NCBI RefSeq assembly: GCF_002091985.1
Contig: NZ_MKKX01000033.1
Coordinates: 310,001-374,000, forward strand
Direction of reading: 5' to 3'
Source: Rhodococcus sp. 1163
GTDB taxonomy: Bacteria; Actinomycetota; Actinomycetes; Mycobacteriales; Mycobacteriaceae
DNA length: 64,000 nucleotides
The notes under the pieces were generated by a model that was not told the DNA's origin, ran no database searches, and was given only the letters and a program-made list of their open reading frames with translations. The position numbers and the translations under genes were made by a program. Every line of letters starts with the position of its first letter. Within the stretch, counting starts at the first letter, position 1. Of this stretch, positions 45,474-53,944 are shown one piece after another.

Positions 45474-46694
45474 TCAGCTGAGGCGTTCGAGAACCATTGC
45501 CATTCCCATGCCGCCGCCGACACACATGGTCTCGACGCCGAATGTCTTGTCCTGCGTCTTCAGGTTGTTCAGCAGCGTCGTGGTGATGCGAGCACCGGTC
45601 ATCCCGAAGGGGTGTCCGATGGCGATAGCGCCACCGGAGATGTTGAGCTTGTCGTGATCGATGCCGAGATCGCGCGCGGATCCGAGAACCTGGACCGCGA
45701 ACGCCTCGTTGATCTCGAAGAGGTCGATGTCGGAGATCGACATTCCGGCGATCGAGAGCGCCTTGCGGGTGGCTTCGATCGGGCCGAGACCCATGATCTC
45801 GGGCGAGGTACCGGTGACACCCGTGGAAACGATGCGTGCGAGCGGCGTCAGACCGAGCGCCTTTGCCTTCGTATCACTCATGATCACCAGTGCGGCCGCA
45901 CCATCGTTGAGCGGGCAAGCATTGCCTGCGGTGATGGTTCCGTTCGGACGGAATACCGGCTTGAGCTGACTGATCTTCTCGTAGGTCGTCCCTGCACGCG
46001 GGCCGTCGTCCGTCGAGACGACGGTGCCGTCGGGTAGCGTGACCGGGGTGATTTCACGCTCGAAGAAGCCGCTGGCGATGGCTTCCTCGGCACGATTCTG
46101 GCTTCGCACGCCCCAGTGATCCTGGTCCTCGCGGCTGATGCCGGTGACGAGCGCAACGTTCTCGGCGGTCTGGCCCATCGCGATGTACGCGTCGGGGAGG
46201 TCGCCGTTCTCGCGGGGATCGGTCCAGCTGTCCGCGCCCTCTTCCTGCGCCTTCTTGGTGCGTGCCTCGGCATCGGCGAAGAGCAGGTTGTGGCTCTGCG
46301 GAAGAGAATCGGAATTGCCGTGAACGAAGCTCGAAACACTCTCGACGCCTGCAGAGATGAAGACATCTCCTTCGCCGGCCTTGATCGCGTGCATGGCCAT
46401 GCGAGTGGTCTGCAGCGAAGAAGAACAGTAGCGGGTGATGGTCGTACCGGGCAGCGAGTCGTAACCGAGAAGAACAGCGACGATCCGCGCGAGGTTGTTG
46501 CCCTGCATTCCGCCGGGAAGGCCACAGCCGAGGAGCAGGTCATCGATGTCGGTCGGGTCGAGCTCGGGAACCTTGGCGAGTGCTGCGGCCACCATCTGCA
46601 CGGTCAAGTCATCGGAACGAATGTCCTTGAGCGAGCCCTTCATCGCGCGGCCGATAGGTGAACGAGCGGTACTGACGATTACTGCCTCTGGCAT
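45474..46694 (-). CDS. fadA: Acetyl-CoA C-acyltransferase (thiolase)
   Basis: 406-residue thiolase. The nucleophile Cys is in ITRYCSSSLQTTRMAMHAIK (about residue 90); the second-half motifs FEINEAFAVQVLGSARDLG, NISGGAIAIGHPFGMTGAR and the proton-transfer Cys in ETMCVGGGMGMAMVLE are all intact. It catalyses 3-ketoacyl-CoA cleavage in beta-oxidation, or acetoacetyl-CoA formation in reverse. It precedes, on the minus strand, nothing else; the upstream SGNH gene is 69 bases away in the same direction, as in the mycobacterial fadA3 neighbourhood. Confidence 0.92.
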   Translation of the reverse strand: MPEAVIVSTARSPIGRAMKGSLKDIRSDDLTVQMVAAALAKVPELDPTDIDDLLLGCGLPGGMQGNNLARIVAVLLGYDSLPGTTITRYCSSSLQTTRMAMHAIKAGEGDVFISAGVESVSSFVHGNSDSLPQSHNLLFADAEARTKKAQEEGADSWTDPRENGDLPDAYIAMGQTAENVALVTGISREDQDHWGVRSQNRAEEAIASGFFEREITPVTLPDGTVVSTDDGPRAGTTYEKISQLKPVFRPNGTITAGNACPLNDGAAALVIMSDTKAKALGLTPLARIVSTGVTGTSPEIMGLGPIEATRKALSIAGMSISDIDLFEINEAFAVQVLGSARDLGIDHDKLNISGGAIAIGHPFGMTGARITTTLLNNLKTQDKTFGVETMCVGGGMGMAMVLERLS

Positions 46695-46763
46695 GAAATC
46701 TCCTTTGTTGGCTGCTGACTGCGAGAACTGCGCAAGCAGGCATTGGATGCTTCGAACATATCG

Positions 46764-47726
46764 CTAGCCGTTCTGTGCCTCTATTTCGGCACCTCGACGG
46801 CGCAGAAACCTTTCGATCGACGCGGTTGCCCGAGGCCCGAACCTGCGAGACTCTACTGCCGCGGATACCTCGGGGAGCTGGGGTAGTGGTCCGCCGTGCC
46901 ATTCGCCGAGCGCGGCCGCCAGGACAGGAAGCAACTGACGTGCCGCGAGTTCGTAACCCGCCGCCGACGGGTGGAAACGATCGGCCGAGAACATGGTCTC
47001 CGGCGCGGCAAGAAACTCCGGCGCGAGCAGATCTGCCAAAGCGACGGGATGACCGCCGGCAGAGAGGGTAGCCGCGCTCTGTGCGCGAGCGAGTCGAAGG
47101 CCCCAGTTCCGCACGACGGTGCGCAGCGGTTGCGGAATGGCTGTGACGACTCCCAGGTCTGGACACGTCCCCACCACCACCACAGTTCCTTGCGCGGTCA
47201 GGCGTCCCACGGCGTCGCCGAGTCGCGTCGCCGAGGCGCTGATCGAGAACTTCTTGGTGACATCGTTGGCGCCGATGAGAATGACAACGGCGTCGGGCGC
47301 AGGACCGGCGACGAACATCGCGTCGACCTGACCTTCGAGGCCTTTCGATGTTGCACCCGCAAGTGCTTTGGTACTCAGTCTTATTCGTTTGTCCGTCTCC
47401 TCGGCCAAACCGCGGGCCACGAGGACACCGGGCACCTCCTCCGCGACGGCGCACCCGACGCCTGCAGCAGTGGAGTCGCCGAAGACCATCAGGTGAATAT
47501 CGGCCGAAATTCCGGGCCGCCAGCGCTGCGGGGTCGGTGATGCTGCGGTGTAGACGCCGTCGGCCTCGGGAGGTTTGGTCATGGTTCTCCCGATGACGCC
47601 TCGCGCGGAACTCGCCTGGGACATCAGAGCTTTGTACGCAGCCCAGGATGCGGTGCCGGCGGAGGAGCCTGCCAATACGGTCGCGGCCCCTGCTTTGGCG
47701 GCGGTTTGCCATCGATTCACAGGCAC
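46764..47726 (-). CDS. SGNH/GDSL-type hydrolase
   Basis: 320-residue serine esterase of the SGNH family. Block I is LMVFGDSTAAGVGCAVAEEV near residue 80, block III IGANDVTKKF, and block V with the Asp/His pair is SADRFHPSAAGYELAARQLL. The N-terminus (RWQTAAKAGAATVLAGSSAG) is moderately hydrophobic and could be a signal anchor, so it may act at the envelope on a lipid or glycan ester. GTG start at 47726 chosen because AAAGGA lies six bases upstream. Similar genes accompany fadA3 and cbs in mycobacteria. Confidence 0.83.
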   Translation of the reverse strand: MPVNRWQTAAKAGAATVLAGSSAGTASWAAYKALMSQASSARGVIGRTMTKPPEADGVYTAASPTPQRWRPGISADIHLMVFGDSTAAGVGCAVAEEVPGVLVARGLAEETDKRIRLSTKALAGATSKGLEGQVDAMFVAGPAPDAVVILIGANDVTKKFSISASATRLGDAVGRLTAQGTVVVVGTCPDLGVVTAIPQPLRTVVRNWGLRLARAQSAATLSAGGHPVALADLLAPEFLAAPETMFSADRFHPSAAGYELAARQLLPVLAAALGEWHGGPLPQLPEVSAAVESRRFGPRATASIERFLRRRGAEIEAQNG

Positions 47727-47834
47727 TCGAGGTCCTTTTCTTTCTGCGCCATGCCGTCCATCGTATGCAACGAACCACACGTGCCTCGGTGGTACCGAGA
47801 AGCCGCCCGTGGTGGCGTCTGGGAAGATAGAGAT

Positions 47835-49220
47835 ATGCGCATTGCTCAGCACGTCACCGAACTGATCGGCAACACTCCGTTGGTCAAGCTCTCCTCCGTT
47901 GTCGGCGGCAACGCGGGGACGGTTGCAGCCAAGATCGAATACCTCAACCCCGGTGGTTCGTCGAAGGACCGCATCGCAGTCAAGATGATCGACGCGGCAG
48001 AAGCGTCAGGCGAATTGAAGCCGGGCGGCACCATCATCGAGCCCACGTCCGGCAACACCGGCATCGGCCTCGCTCTCGTTGCTCAGCAACGTGGATACAA
48101 GTGCGTGTTCGTCTGCCCGGACAAGGTCGGCGAAGAAAAACGCAACGTCCTGCGCGCCTACGGCGCCGAGGTCGTGGTCTGCCCGACCGCCGTCGCACCC
48201 GAGGACCCGAACAGCTACTACAGCGTCTCCGACCGTCTCGTGCAGGAAATCGACGGCGGCTGGAAGCCGAATCAGTACGCAAACCCTGCCGGCCCGCAGT
48301 CTCACTACGAGACCACCGGACCCGAGATCTGGGCCGATACAGACGGCAAGATCACTCACTTCGTTGCGGGAGTAGGTACCGGCGGCACCATCTCCGGAAC
48401 AGGCAAGTACCTCAAGGAGATGTCCGGCGGCAAGGTCAAGGTCGTCGGCGTCGACCCTGAAGGGTCGGTCTACTCCGGCGGTACCGGCCGTCCGTACCTC
48501 GTCGAGGGCGTGGGCGAGGACTTCTGGCCGACCGCGTACGACCCGTCGATCCCCGACGAAATCATCGCGGTATCCGATGCGGACTCGTTCGACATGACAC
48601 GACGGTTGGCTCGGGAAGAGGGCCTGCTGGTCGGCGGATCCTGCGGCATGGCAGTGGTAGCTGCGATCAAGGTTGCCGAGCGTGAAGGCCCCGATGCGCT
48701 CGTCGTCGTGCTGTTGCCCGATGGTGGCCGCGGTTACCTGGCAAAGATCTTCAACGACGACTGGATGTCTTCCTACGGGTTCCTGCGCTCACGTCTCGAC
48801 GGCAAGACCGATGAACCGTCGGTCGGCGATGTCCTGCGCGGCAAGTCCGGTGCGCTACCGGCCCTGGTACACACGCATCCGTCCGAGACCGTCCGCGACG
48901 CCATCGAAATTCTCCGTGAATACGGTGTCTCGCAGATGCCCGTCGTCGGCGCCGAGCCGCCCGTCATGGCCGGCGAGGTTGCAGGCAGCGTCACCGAACG
49001 CGATCTGCTCAGTGCAGTTTTCGAAGGACGCGCGACACTCGCCGACCCGGTGGCCAAGCATATGAGCGAGCCGTTCCCGCTCATCGGAGCAGGCGAGCAC
49101 GTATCCGACGCGACGAAGGCGTTGGGGGAGACCGATGCCCTCATGGTGGTCGAAGAAGGCAAGCCGGTCGGCGTCATCACCCGCCACGATCTTCTCGGAT
49201 TCCTCAGCAAGGGTGCCTAG
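47835..49220 (+). CDS. cbs: Cystathionine beta-synthase
   Basis: 461-residue PLP enzyme condensing serine and homocysteine to cystathionine in the reverse trans-sulfuration route. PLP lysine K44 is in NPGGSSKDRIAVK; PTSGNTGIGLALVAQ and AGVGTGGTISGTGKYLKE bind the phosphate. After about residue 330 a tandem CBS-domain pair follows (VRDAIEILREYGVSQMPVVG and SDATKALGETDALMVVEEGK), the regulatory module seen in this type. No haem domain is present. The linked metB at 50.6 kb fits the mycobacterial cbs-metB order. Confidence 0.93.
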   Translation: MRIAQHVTELIGNTPLVKLSSVVGGNAGTVAAKIEYLNPGGSSKDRIAVKMIDAAEASGELKPGGTIIEPTSGNTGIGLALVAQQRGYKCVFVCPDKVGEEKRNVLRAYGAEVVVCPTAVAPEDPNSYYSVSDRLVQEIDGGWKPNQYANPAGPQSHYETTGPEIWADTDGKITHFVAGVGTGGTISGTGKYLKEMSGGKVKVVGVDPEGSVYSGGTGRPYLVEGVGEDFWPTAYDPSIPDEIIAVSDADSFDMTRRLAREEGLLVGGSCGMAVVAAIKVAEREGPDALVVVLLPDGGRGYLAKIFNDDWMSSYGFLRSRLDGKTDEPSVGDVLRGKSGALPALVHTHPSETVRDAIEILREYGVSQMPVVGAEPPVMAGEVAGSVTERDLLSAVFEGRATLADPVAKHMSEPFPLIGAGEHVSDATKALGETDALMVVEEGKPVGVITRHDLLGFLSKGA

Positions 49221-49223
49221 CCC

Positions 49224-49267
49224 CACGTGAGTGGAATTTCCCGACTAGGGCAGATTCCACTCACGTG
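49224..49267. terminator. Bidirectional hairpin terminator
   Basis: A perfect 14-bp stem (CACGTGAGTGGAAT at 49224-49237, complement at 49254-49267) with a 16-base loop separates the converging cbs and acyl-CoA dehydrogenase genes. Confidence 0.75.
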
Positions 49268-49278
49268 TGCCCGAGCGC

Positions 49279-50466
49279 CTATCGGACCGCGCTCGACCCG
49301 GTCAGCGCCTGGCCCACCACCAACTGATGTACCTCGGAAGTGCCCTCGTAGGTGAGGACGGACTCGAGGTTGTTGGCGTGCCGTAGCACCGGGTACTCCA
49401 GCGTGATTCCGTTGGCGCCCAAAATCGTTCGACATTCGCGAGCGATCTTGATCGCCTCTCGCGCGTTGTTGAGTTTACCGACCGATACTTGCTCACCGCG
49501 CAGTTCGCCCTTGTCCTTCAGGCGCCCGAGGTGGAGTGCGAGGAGTTGACCCTTGCCGAGCTCCAGGGCCATGTTCGCAAGCTTTGCCTGGGTCAGCTGG
49601 TAGGCGGCCAGGGGCTTGTCGAACACCTCTCGGGTTTGGGCATACTCGATCGCCGATTCCATGCAATCGCGCGCCGCTCCCATCGCGCCGAAAATGATGC
49701 CGAAGCGTGCCTCGTTGAGGCACCCGAGCGGGCCGCTGAGCCCGCGGGCCTCGGGGAGCATCGCGTCGTTGGGAAGCCTGACGTCCTCGAGCACGAGTTC
49801 ACCGGTGATGGACGCGCGAAGCGACAATTTGTTCTTCACGGTGTTCGCGGTGAAGCCGGGAGTGTCCGTCGGTACGACGAAGCCGCGAATCTTGTCATCG
49901 GTCTGTGCCCAGACGACTGCGACATCGGCGATCGGGCCGTTGGTGATCCACATCTTGCTGCCGTTGAGGATCCAGTCGTTACCGTCTTTTTTCGCTCTGG
50001 TCCTCATGCCGCTGGGGTTCGAGCCGAAGTCCGCCTCGGTCAACCCGAAGCAACCGATGCTCGACCCCTCGGCCATCGACGGGAGCCACTGCTGCTTCTG
50101 CTCCTCGGAGCCGAACTTCCAGATCGCGAACATCGCCAGCGAACCTTGCACAGAGACAAGGCTGCGAATCCCGGAGTCCATCGCTTCGAGTTCCATACAG
50201 GCCAATCCGTATGCAGTCGCAGAGGTTCCAGCGCAGCCGTAGCCCTCCAGGTGCATCCCGAGCAAGCCGAGTGCGCCCAGTTCCTTGGCAAGCTCGCGAG
50301 CGGGGACAGTGCCCGCCTCGTACCATTCCGCCAAGTGCGGGCGGATGCGCTCGTTGCCCAACTTGCGGACCGTCTCGCGAATCTGACGTTCTTCGGAGTC
50401 CAGGAGAGAATCGAGCGCGAACAGTTCTTCGACGCTCTGCGAGCTGTGGGGTGTCGAGTCGGCCAC
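49279..50466 (-). CDS. Glutaryl-CoA dehydrogenase-like acyl-CoA dehydrogenase
   Basis: 395-residue acyl-CoA dehydrogenase most like glutaryl-CoA dehydrogenase: LTEADFGSNPSGMRTRAKKD, NGSKMWITNGPIADVAVVWA, KLSLRASITGELVLEDVRLP, GPLGCLNEARFGIIFGAMGA and the catalytic Glu in LTYEGTSEVHQLVVGQALTG. GcdH oxidises and decarboxylates glutaryl-CoA to crotonyl-CoA in lysine/tryptophan breakdown, but no other gene of that path is nearby, so substrate remains inferred. GTG start at 50466 with a GAGG site; the ORF is open further upstream but without homology. Confidence 0.85.
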   Translation of the reverse strand: MADSTPHSSQSVEELFALDSLLDSEERQIRETVRKLGNERIRPHLAEWYEAGTVPARELAKELGALGLLGMHLEGYGCAGTSATAYGLACMELEAMDSGIRSLVSVQGSLAMFAIWKFGSEEQKQQWLPSMAEGSSIGCFGLTEADFGSNPSGMRTRAKKDGNDWILNGSKMWITNGPIADVAVVWAQTDDKIRGFVVPTDTPGFTANTVKNKLSLRASITGELVLEDVRLPNDAMLPEARGLSGPLGCLNEARFGIIFGAMGAARDCMESAIEYAQTREVFDKPLAAYQLTQAKLANMALELGKGQLLALHLGRLKDKGELRGEQVSVGKLNNAREAIKIARECRTILGANGITLEYPVLRHANNLESVLTYEGTSEVHQLVVGQALTGSSAVR

Positions 50467-50588
50467 GATGTGCCTCGTTTCTTCCGGCGGTGTTCTCCGC
50501 TGGCTTGGATGAGTGTTGCCGCCGAAAATTTCGTGCGGCTGAGTCTCCCGCAGGCTACCCATTTCCTGCACCTATTAGTCTGGAAGCC

Positions 50589-51794
50589 ATGAGTGAGCAG
50601 CGCAGCAAGGCAGACATCACGTCCGGGAGTGGAGCCAGCGGAACGACCCAGGGTGATACGCAGGGGTTTTCCACCAAGGCGGTGCACGCGGGGTACGAGC
50701 CCGATCCGTTGACCGGCGCGGTCAACGTGCCGATCTATGCAAGCTCGACGTTCGCTCAGGACGGCGTCGGCGGCATGCGCAGTGGGTTCGAGTACGCCCG
50801 TACCGGAAACCCGACGCGTCGTCCGCTCGAAGCCAACCTTGCCGCGATCGAATCCGGCACCTACGGCAGAGCGTTCTCGTCGGGCATGGCGGCCACGGAC
50901 TGCCTCCTTCGTGCGACCCTGCGACCAGGTGACCACCTCGTCATCCCCAACGACGCTTACGGCGGCACCTTCCGCCTGATCGACAAGGTCTTCACCCAGT
51001 GGGGTATCGAGTACTCCGTCGCCGCGGTGTCCGATGTCGACGCCGTTCGTCAGGCGATCCGGCCGAACACCAAGCTGGTGTGGGTCGAGACGCCGACCAA
51101 CCCGCTGCTCAACATCGGTGACATCGAGGCACTCGCAGAGGTCGCTCACGGCTCGAACGCGAAGTTGGTCGTGGACAATACTTTCGCCTCGCCCTACTTG
51201 CAGCAGCCGCTTGCGCTCGGTGCAGACGTCGTGCTGCATTCGACGACGAAGTACATCGGCGGACACTCCGACGTCGTCGGCGGGGCACTTATCACCGATG
51301 ACGAAGAGCTCGACGCGGCCTTCGCGTTTCTGCAGAACGGGGCCGGTGGAGTGCCGGGACCGTTCGACGCGTTTCTGACTCTGCGCGGCATCAAGACGCT
51401 GGCGTTGCGAATGGAGCGTCACAGCGACAATGCCGAAACGCTCGTCGAGATGCTGAACAGTCACCCGGCGATCTCACAGGTCATTTACCCGGGACTGGCG
51501 GAACACCCTTCGCATCATGTTGCGGCAAAGCAGATGCGACGCTTCGGCGGCATGATTTCGGTGCTGCTCGGTGGCGGTCGGCAGGCGGCGCTCGACTTCT
51601 GTGCTCGCACCGAGATCTTCACCCTCGCGGAGTCCCTCGGTGGTGTCGAATCACTCATCGAACACCCCGGAGCGATGACTCACGCATCGACGGCAGGGTC
51701 GCTGCTCGAGGTTCCCGATAATCTCGTTCGCTTGTCGGTAGGTATCGAAGACGCCGCTGATCTCCTCGGCGATCTCGAGCAGGCGCTGGGCTGA
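50589..51794 (+). CDS. metB: Cystathionine gamma-synthase
   Basis: 401-residue PLP enzyme joining cysteine to an activated homoserine ester to form cystathionine for methionine synthesis. Family features are the FEYARTGNPTRRPLEANLAA loop, VWVETPTNPLLNIGDIEALA, the PLP lysine in LHSTTKYIGGHSDVVGGAL and the C-terminal VRLSVGIEDAADLLGDLEQA. A polar 25-residue leader precedes the first helix. The ATG is 7 bases after a TAGTCT hexamer (leaderless-type). Together with cbs, 1.4 kb away, it makes both trans-sulfuration directions available. Confidence 0.92.
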   Translation: MSEQRSKADITSGSGASGTTQGDTQGFSTKAVHAGYEPDPLTGAVNVPIYASSTFAQDGVGGMRSGFEYARTGNPTRRPLEANLAAIESGTYGRAFSSGMAATDCLLRATLRPGDHLVIPNDAYGGTFRLIDKVFTQWGIEYSVAAVSDVDAVRQAIRPNTKLVWVETPTNPLLNIGDIEALAEVAHGSNAKLVVDNTFASPYLQQPLALGADVVLHSTTKYIGGHSDVVGGALITDDEELDAAFAFLQNGAGGVPGPFDAFLTLRGIKTLALRMERHSDNAETLVEMLNSHPAISQVIYPGLAEHPSHHVAAKQMRRFGGMISVLLGGGRQAALDFCARTEIFTLAESLGGVESLIEHPGAMTHASTAGSLLEVPDNLVRLSVGIEDAADLLGDLEQALG

Positions 51795-51802
51795 CACACA
51801 CA

Positions 51803-52573
51803 GTGATAGTCGGACTGATCGACTCGGGGCTCGGCTTGCTGCCGACGGCTGCACGCTTGAGGGAGCTGCGTCCCGAGCTAGATCTGATTCTGCTGATGGA
51901 TCCCGACGGGGCCCCGTGGGGCCCGAAGCCGGATGCGTGGGTGATCGATCGCGTGGTGACCGCTGCCGATCGCGCCGTGTCATCGGGAGCCGAGGTGATC
52001 GTATTGCCGTGCAACACCGCGAGCGTGACGGCCTTGGCGCATGTGCGACGCCACCTCGGTGACGCGATTCCGGTGATCGGCACTGTCCCAGCGATCAAAC
52101 CCGCTGCGGCAACCAGCGATCGGATCGCGGTCTGGGCAACGGCTGCAACGACTGCCAGTCCGTATCAAGCGCGCTTGATAGCGGAGTTCGCGACAGGCCG
52201 GTCCGTCACTTCGGTCGCGTGTCACGGTCTCGCGGATTCCATCGACCGGGGCGACACGGAGGCGATCTCGGCGGCGATTCGAATTGCGGTCGCTGCCACG
52301 CCGGCAGATGTCGATGCCGTCGTTCTCGGTTGTACGCACTATCCGTTGGTATCGAACGAGATCACTGCTCTGTTGCCGGACAACGTGCTCCTGTTCGACA
52401 GCGCAGAAGCCGTTGCGCGGCAGACACTTCGGCGGATCGACGCGGCGGGCGAGATTTCTGCCGGATCGAGTGAGCTGACAGTGTTCCTCAGCGGCCGGGC
52501 AGGGGAGCTTCCGGCCAGTGCGCTTGCGCACCGCGAGGGCCGGTTATTGAGCGAACAGTCGGTCCACCAGTGA
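51803..52573 (+). CDS. Aspartate/glutamate racemase-family protein (MurI-like)
   Basis: 256-residue two-domain racemase fold. Both catalytic cysteines are visible: IVLPCNTASVTALAHVRRH and VVLGCTHYPLVSNEI, and the N-terminus GLIDSGLGLLPTAARLREL is a variant of the MurI glycine loop (normally DSGVGGL). It may be a glutamate racemase for peptidoglycan, or an amino-acid racemase with a different substrate. It starts nine bases after metB on the same strand, so it is probably cotranscribed. A canonical MurI is expected elsewhere in the genome. Confidence 0.76.
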   Translation: MIVGLIDSGLGLLPTAARLRELRPELDLILLMDPDGAPWGPKPDAWVIDRVVTAADRAVSSGAEVIVLPCNTASVTALAHVRRHLGDAIPVIGTVPAIKPAAATSDRIAVWATAATTASPYQARLIAEFATGRSVTSVACHGLADSIDRGDTEAISAAIRIAVAATPADVDAVVLGCTHYPLVSNEITALLPDNVLLFDSAEAVARQTLRRIDAAGEISAGSSELTVFLSGRAGELPASALAHREGRLLSEQSVHQ

Positions 52574-52624
52574 GCGAGCGGGCCGCACTTTCGGCACCGG
52601 AGACCAAGCAGGTATACCGTTAGT

Positions 52625-52646
52625 TAAAGCAATGATCATAGCTTTA
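52625..52646. promoter_or_regulatory. Palindromic operator upstream of the MFS transporter
   Basis: Arms TAAAGC (52625-52630) and GCTTTA (52641-52646) flank a further palindrome ATGATCAT, making a near-perfect 22-bp dyad about 20-40 bases before the GTG start at 52665. It looks like a MarR/TetR-type operator. No regulator gene lies beside it. Confidence 0.5.
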
Positions 52647-52664
52647 GCGGAAGTAGGGACCTAC

Positions 52665-53915
52665 GTGGTCAACGTCGAGTCGGACATCGCCCTTCCCCCT
52701 CGAGGACGGACACCGCGTCGACTGCCCCACGGTGTCGCGTTCTGGGTCGTAGGTCTGACCTACCTCGTAACCATGGCGACGTCGGCAGCACCGTCCCCGC
52801 TCTACCCGATCTATCAGAGCAACTGGGGCTTCTCCTCGACGACATTGACCATCGTTTTCGCGGTCTACGCGTTGGCGCTGCTCGCAGCTTTGCTCACCGT
52901 CGGGGGTCTGTCCGATCATGTAGGGCGGAAGCCGATCCTGGTGGGTTCGGTCGCTCTCCTGGTGGTCAGCCTGCTGCTCTTCATCGTGGCCGACGGCGTT
53001 GCAGGCCTGATCGCCGCGCGCATCGTGCAAGGACTCGCCGCGGGTGCCGCAATCGGCGCGATGAATGCAGCAGTAGTCGATCTCCAGCCGTCGAACACCG
53101 CTGGTCCGCTCGTGAACAGCGTCGCACCCTCACTGGGTTTGGCCTCGGGCGCGCTCGGCGCCGGATTGCTGGTGCAACTCGCCCCGGCCCCGACGGTCCT
53201 CGTGTACGCCATGCTCATCGGAGCGCTGGTAGTTCTCACTGTCGCCCTTGCGTTCCTACCCGAAACGTCCGCGCTTCGAGGAGTCGACTCGAAGCGGCAT
53301 CTTGCACGTTTGGTGCTCCCGCGGATGGCGGTACCAGCCGACATCAGGACACCATTCTTGCTGATAGTCCCCGCCCTCGTCGCAACGTGGTCCTTGGGCG
53401 GATTTCATCTTTCCCTCGGTTCGTCGATCATCCGGTCGGTCTTCGGAATCGACAATCACATCATCGGCGGACTCGAAAGCTTCGCGCTCTTCTTTTCCGG
53501 ATCCCTGGCCGCCGCGTTCGTGCGACATCGCACACCGCGCACCGTCATGATCGCCGGTGCCCTCGTCCTGGCAACCGGCGTGGCAATTTCTCTTGTCGCA
53601 GTGAGCACGTCGATAGTCGGGCTCTACTTCATCGGCACCGCCGTCGCAGGTGCAGGGTGGGGCAGCGCGTTTCTCGGAGCCATGCGCACGCTCGGCGCAA
53701 TCGTCCCCGCAGCCGATCGTGGAAGCATGTTCGCCACGACCTTCGCCATCAGCTACTTGGCATTCAGTCTGCCCGCCGTCGTAGGAGGATTTGCCGTACA
53801 CCTCTTCGGATTGGAGCAGACCGCCCTCGCGTACGGCGGATTCGTGATCCTGCTGGCCATGATCTCGGCCGTCGGATTCGGCATCACATCACGGCGCGAA
53901 AGCGGGCCTCGGTAG
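52665..53915 (+). CDS. MFS transporter, drug/small-molecule efflux type
   Basis: 416-residue major facilitator with 12 helices. The loop 2-3 signature GGLSDHVGRKPILVGSV is intact (G-x3-D-x2-GRK), and the third segment RIVQGLAAGAAIGAMNAAVV resembles the DHA1 drug-efflux family. Start placed at the GTG at 52665 because the in-frame ATG at 52632 is inside the palindromic operator; the alternative adds 11 residues. Substrate unknown. It is transcribed alone. Confidence 0.82.
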   Translation: MVNVESDIALPPRGRTPRRLPHGVAFWVVGLTYLVTMATSAAPSPLYPIYQSNWGFSSTTLTIVFAVYALALLAALLTVGGLSDHVGRKPILVGSVALLVVSLLLFIVADGVAGLIAARIVQGLAAGAAIGAMNAAVVDLQPSNTAGPLVNSVAPSLGLASGALGAGLLVQLAPAPTVLVYAMLIGALVVLTVALAFLPETSALRGVDSKRHLARLVLPRMAVPADIRTPFLLIVPALVATWSLGGFHLSLGSSIIRSVFGIDNHIIGGLESFALFFSGSLAAAFVRHRTPRTVMIAGALVLATGVAISLVAVSTSIVGLYFIGTAVAGAGWGSAFLGAMRTLGAIVPAADRGSMFATTFAISYLAFSLPAVVGGFAVHLFGLEQTALAYGGFVILLAMISAVGFGITSRRESGPR

Positions 53916-53944
53916 TTTCCCCAGCACTGACATTTCTACCGGCG

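Noticed and set aside
46609..47778. 389-codon minus-strand frame overlapping thiolase and SGNH genes
   Set aside because: Arg-rich and in a different frame from the SGNH hydrolase, whose catalytic blocks are intact.
49489..50592. 367-codon plus-strand frame
   Set aside because: Mirror of the GcdH-like gene, which has full acyl-CoA dehydrogenase motifs on the minus strand.
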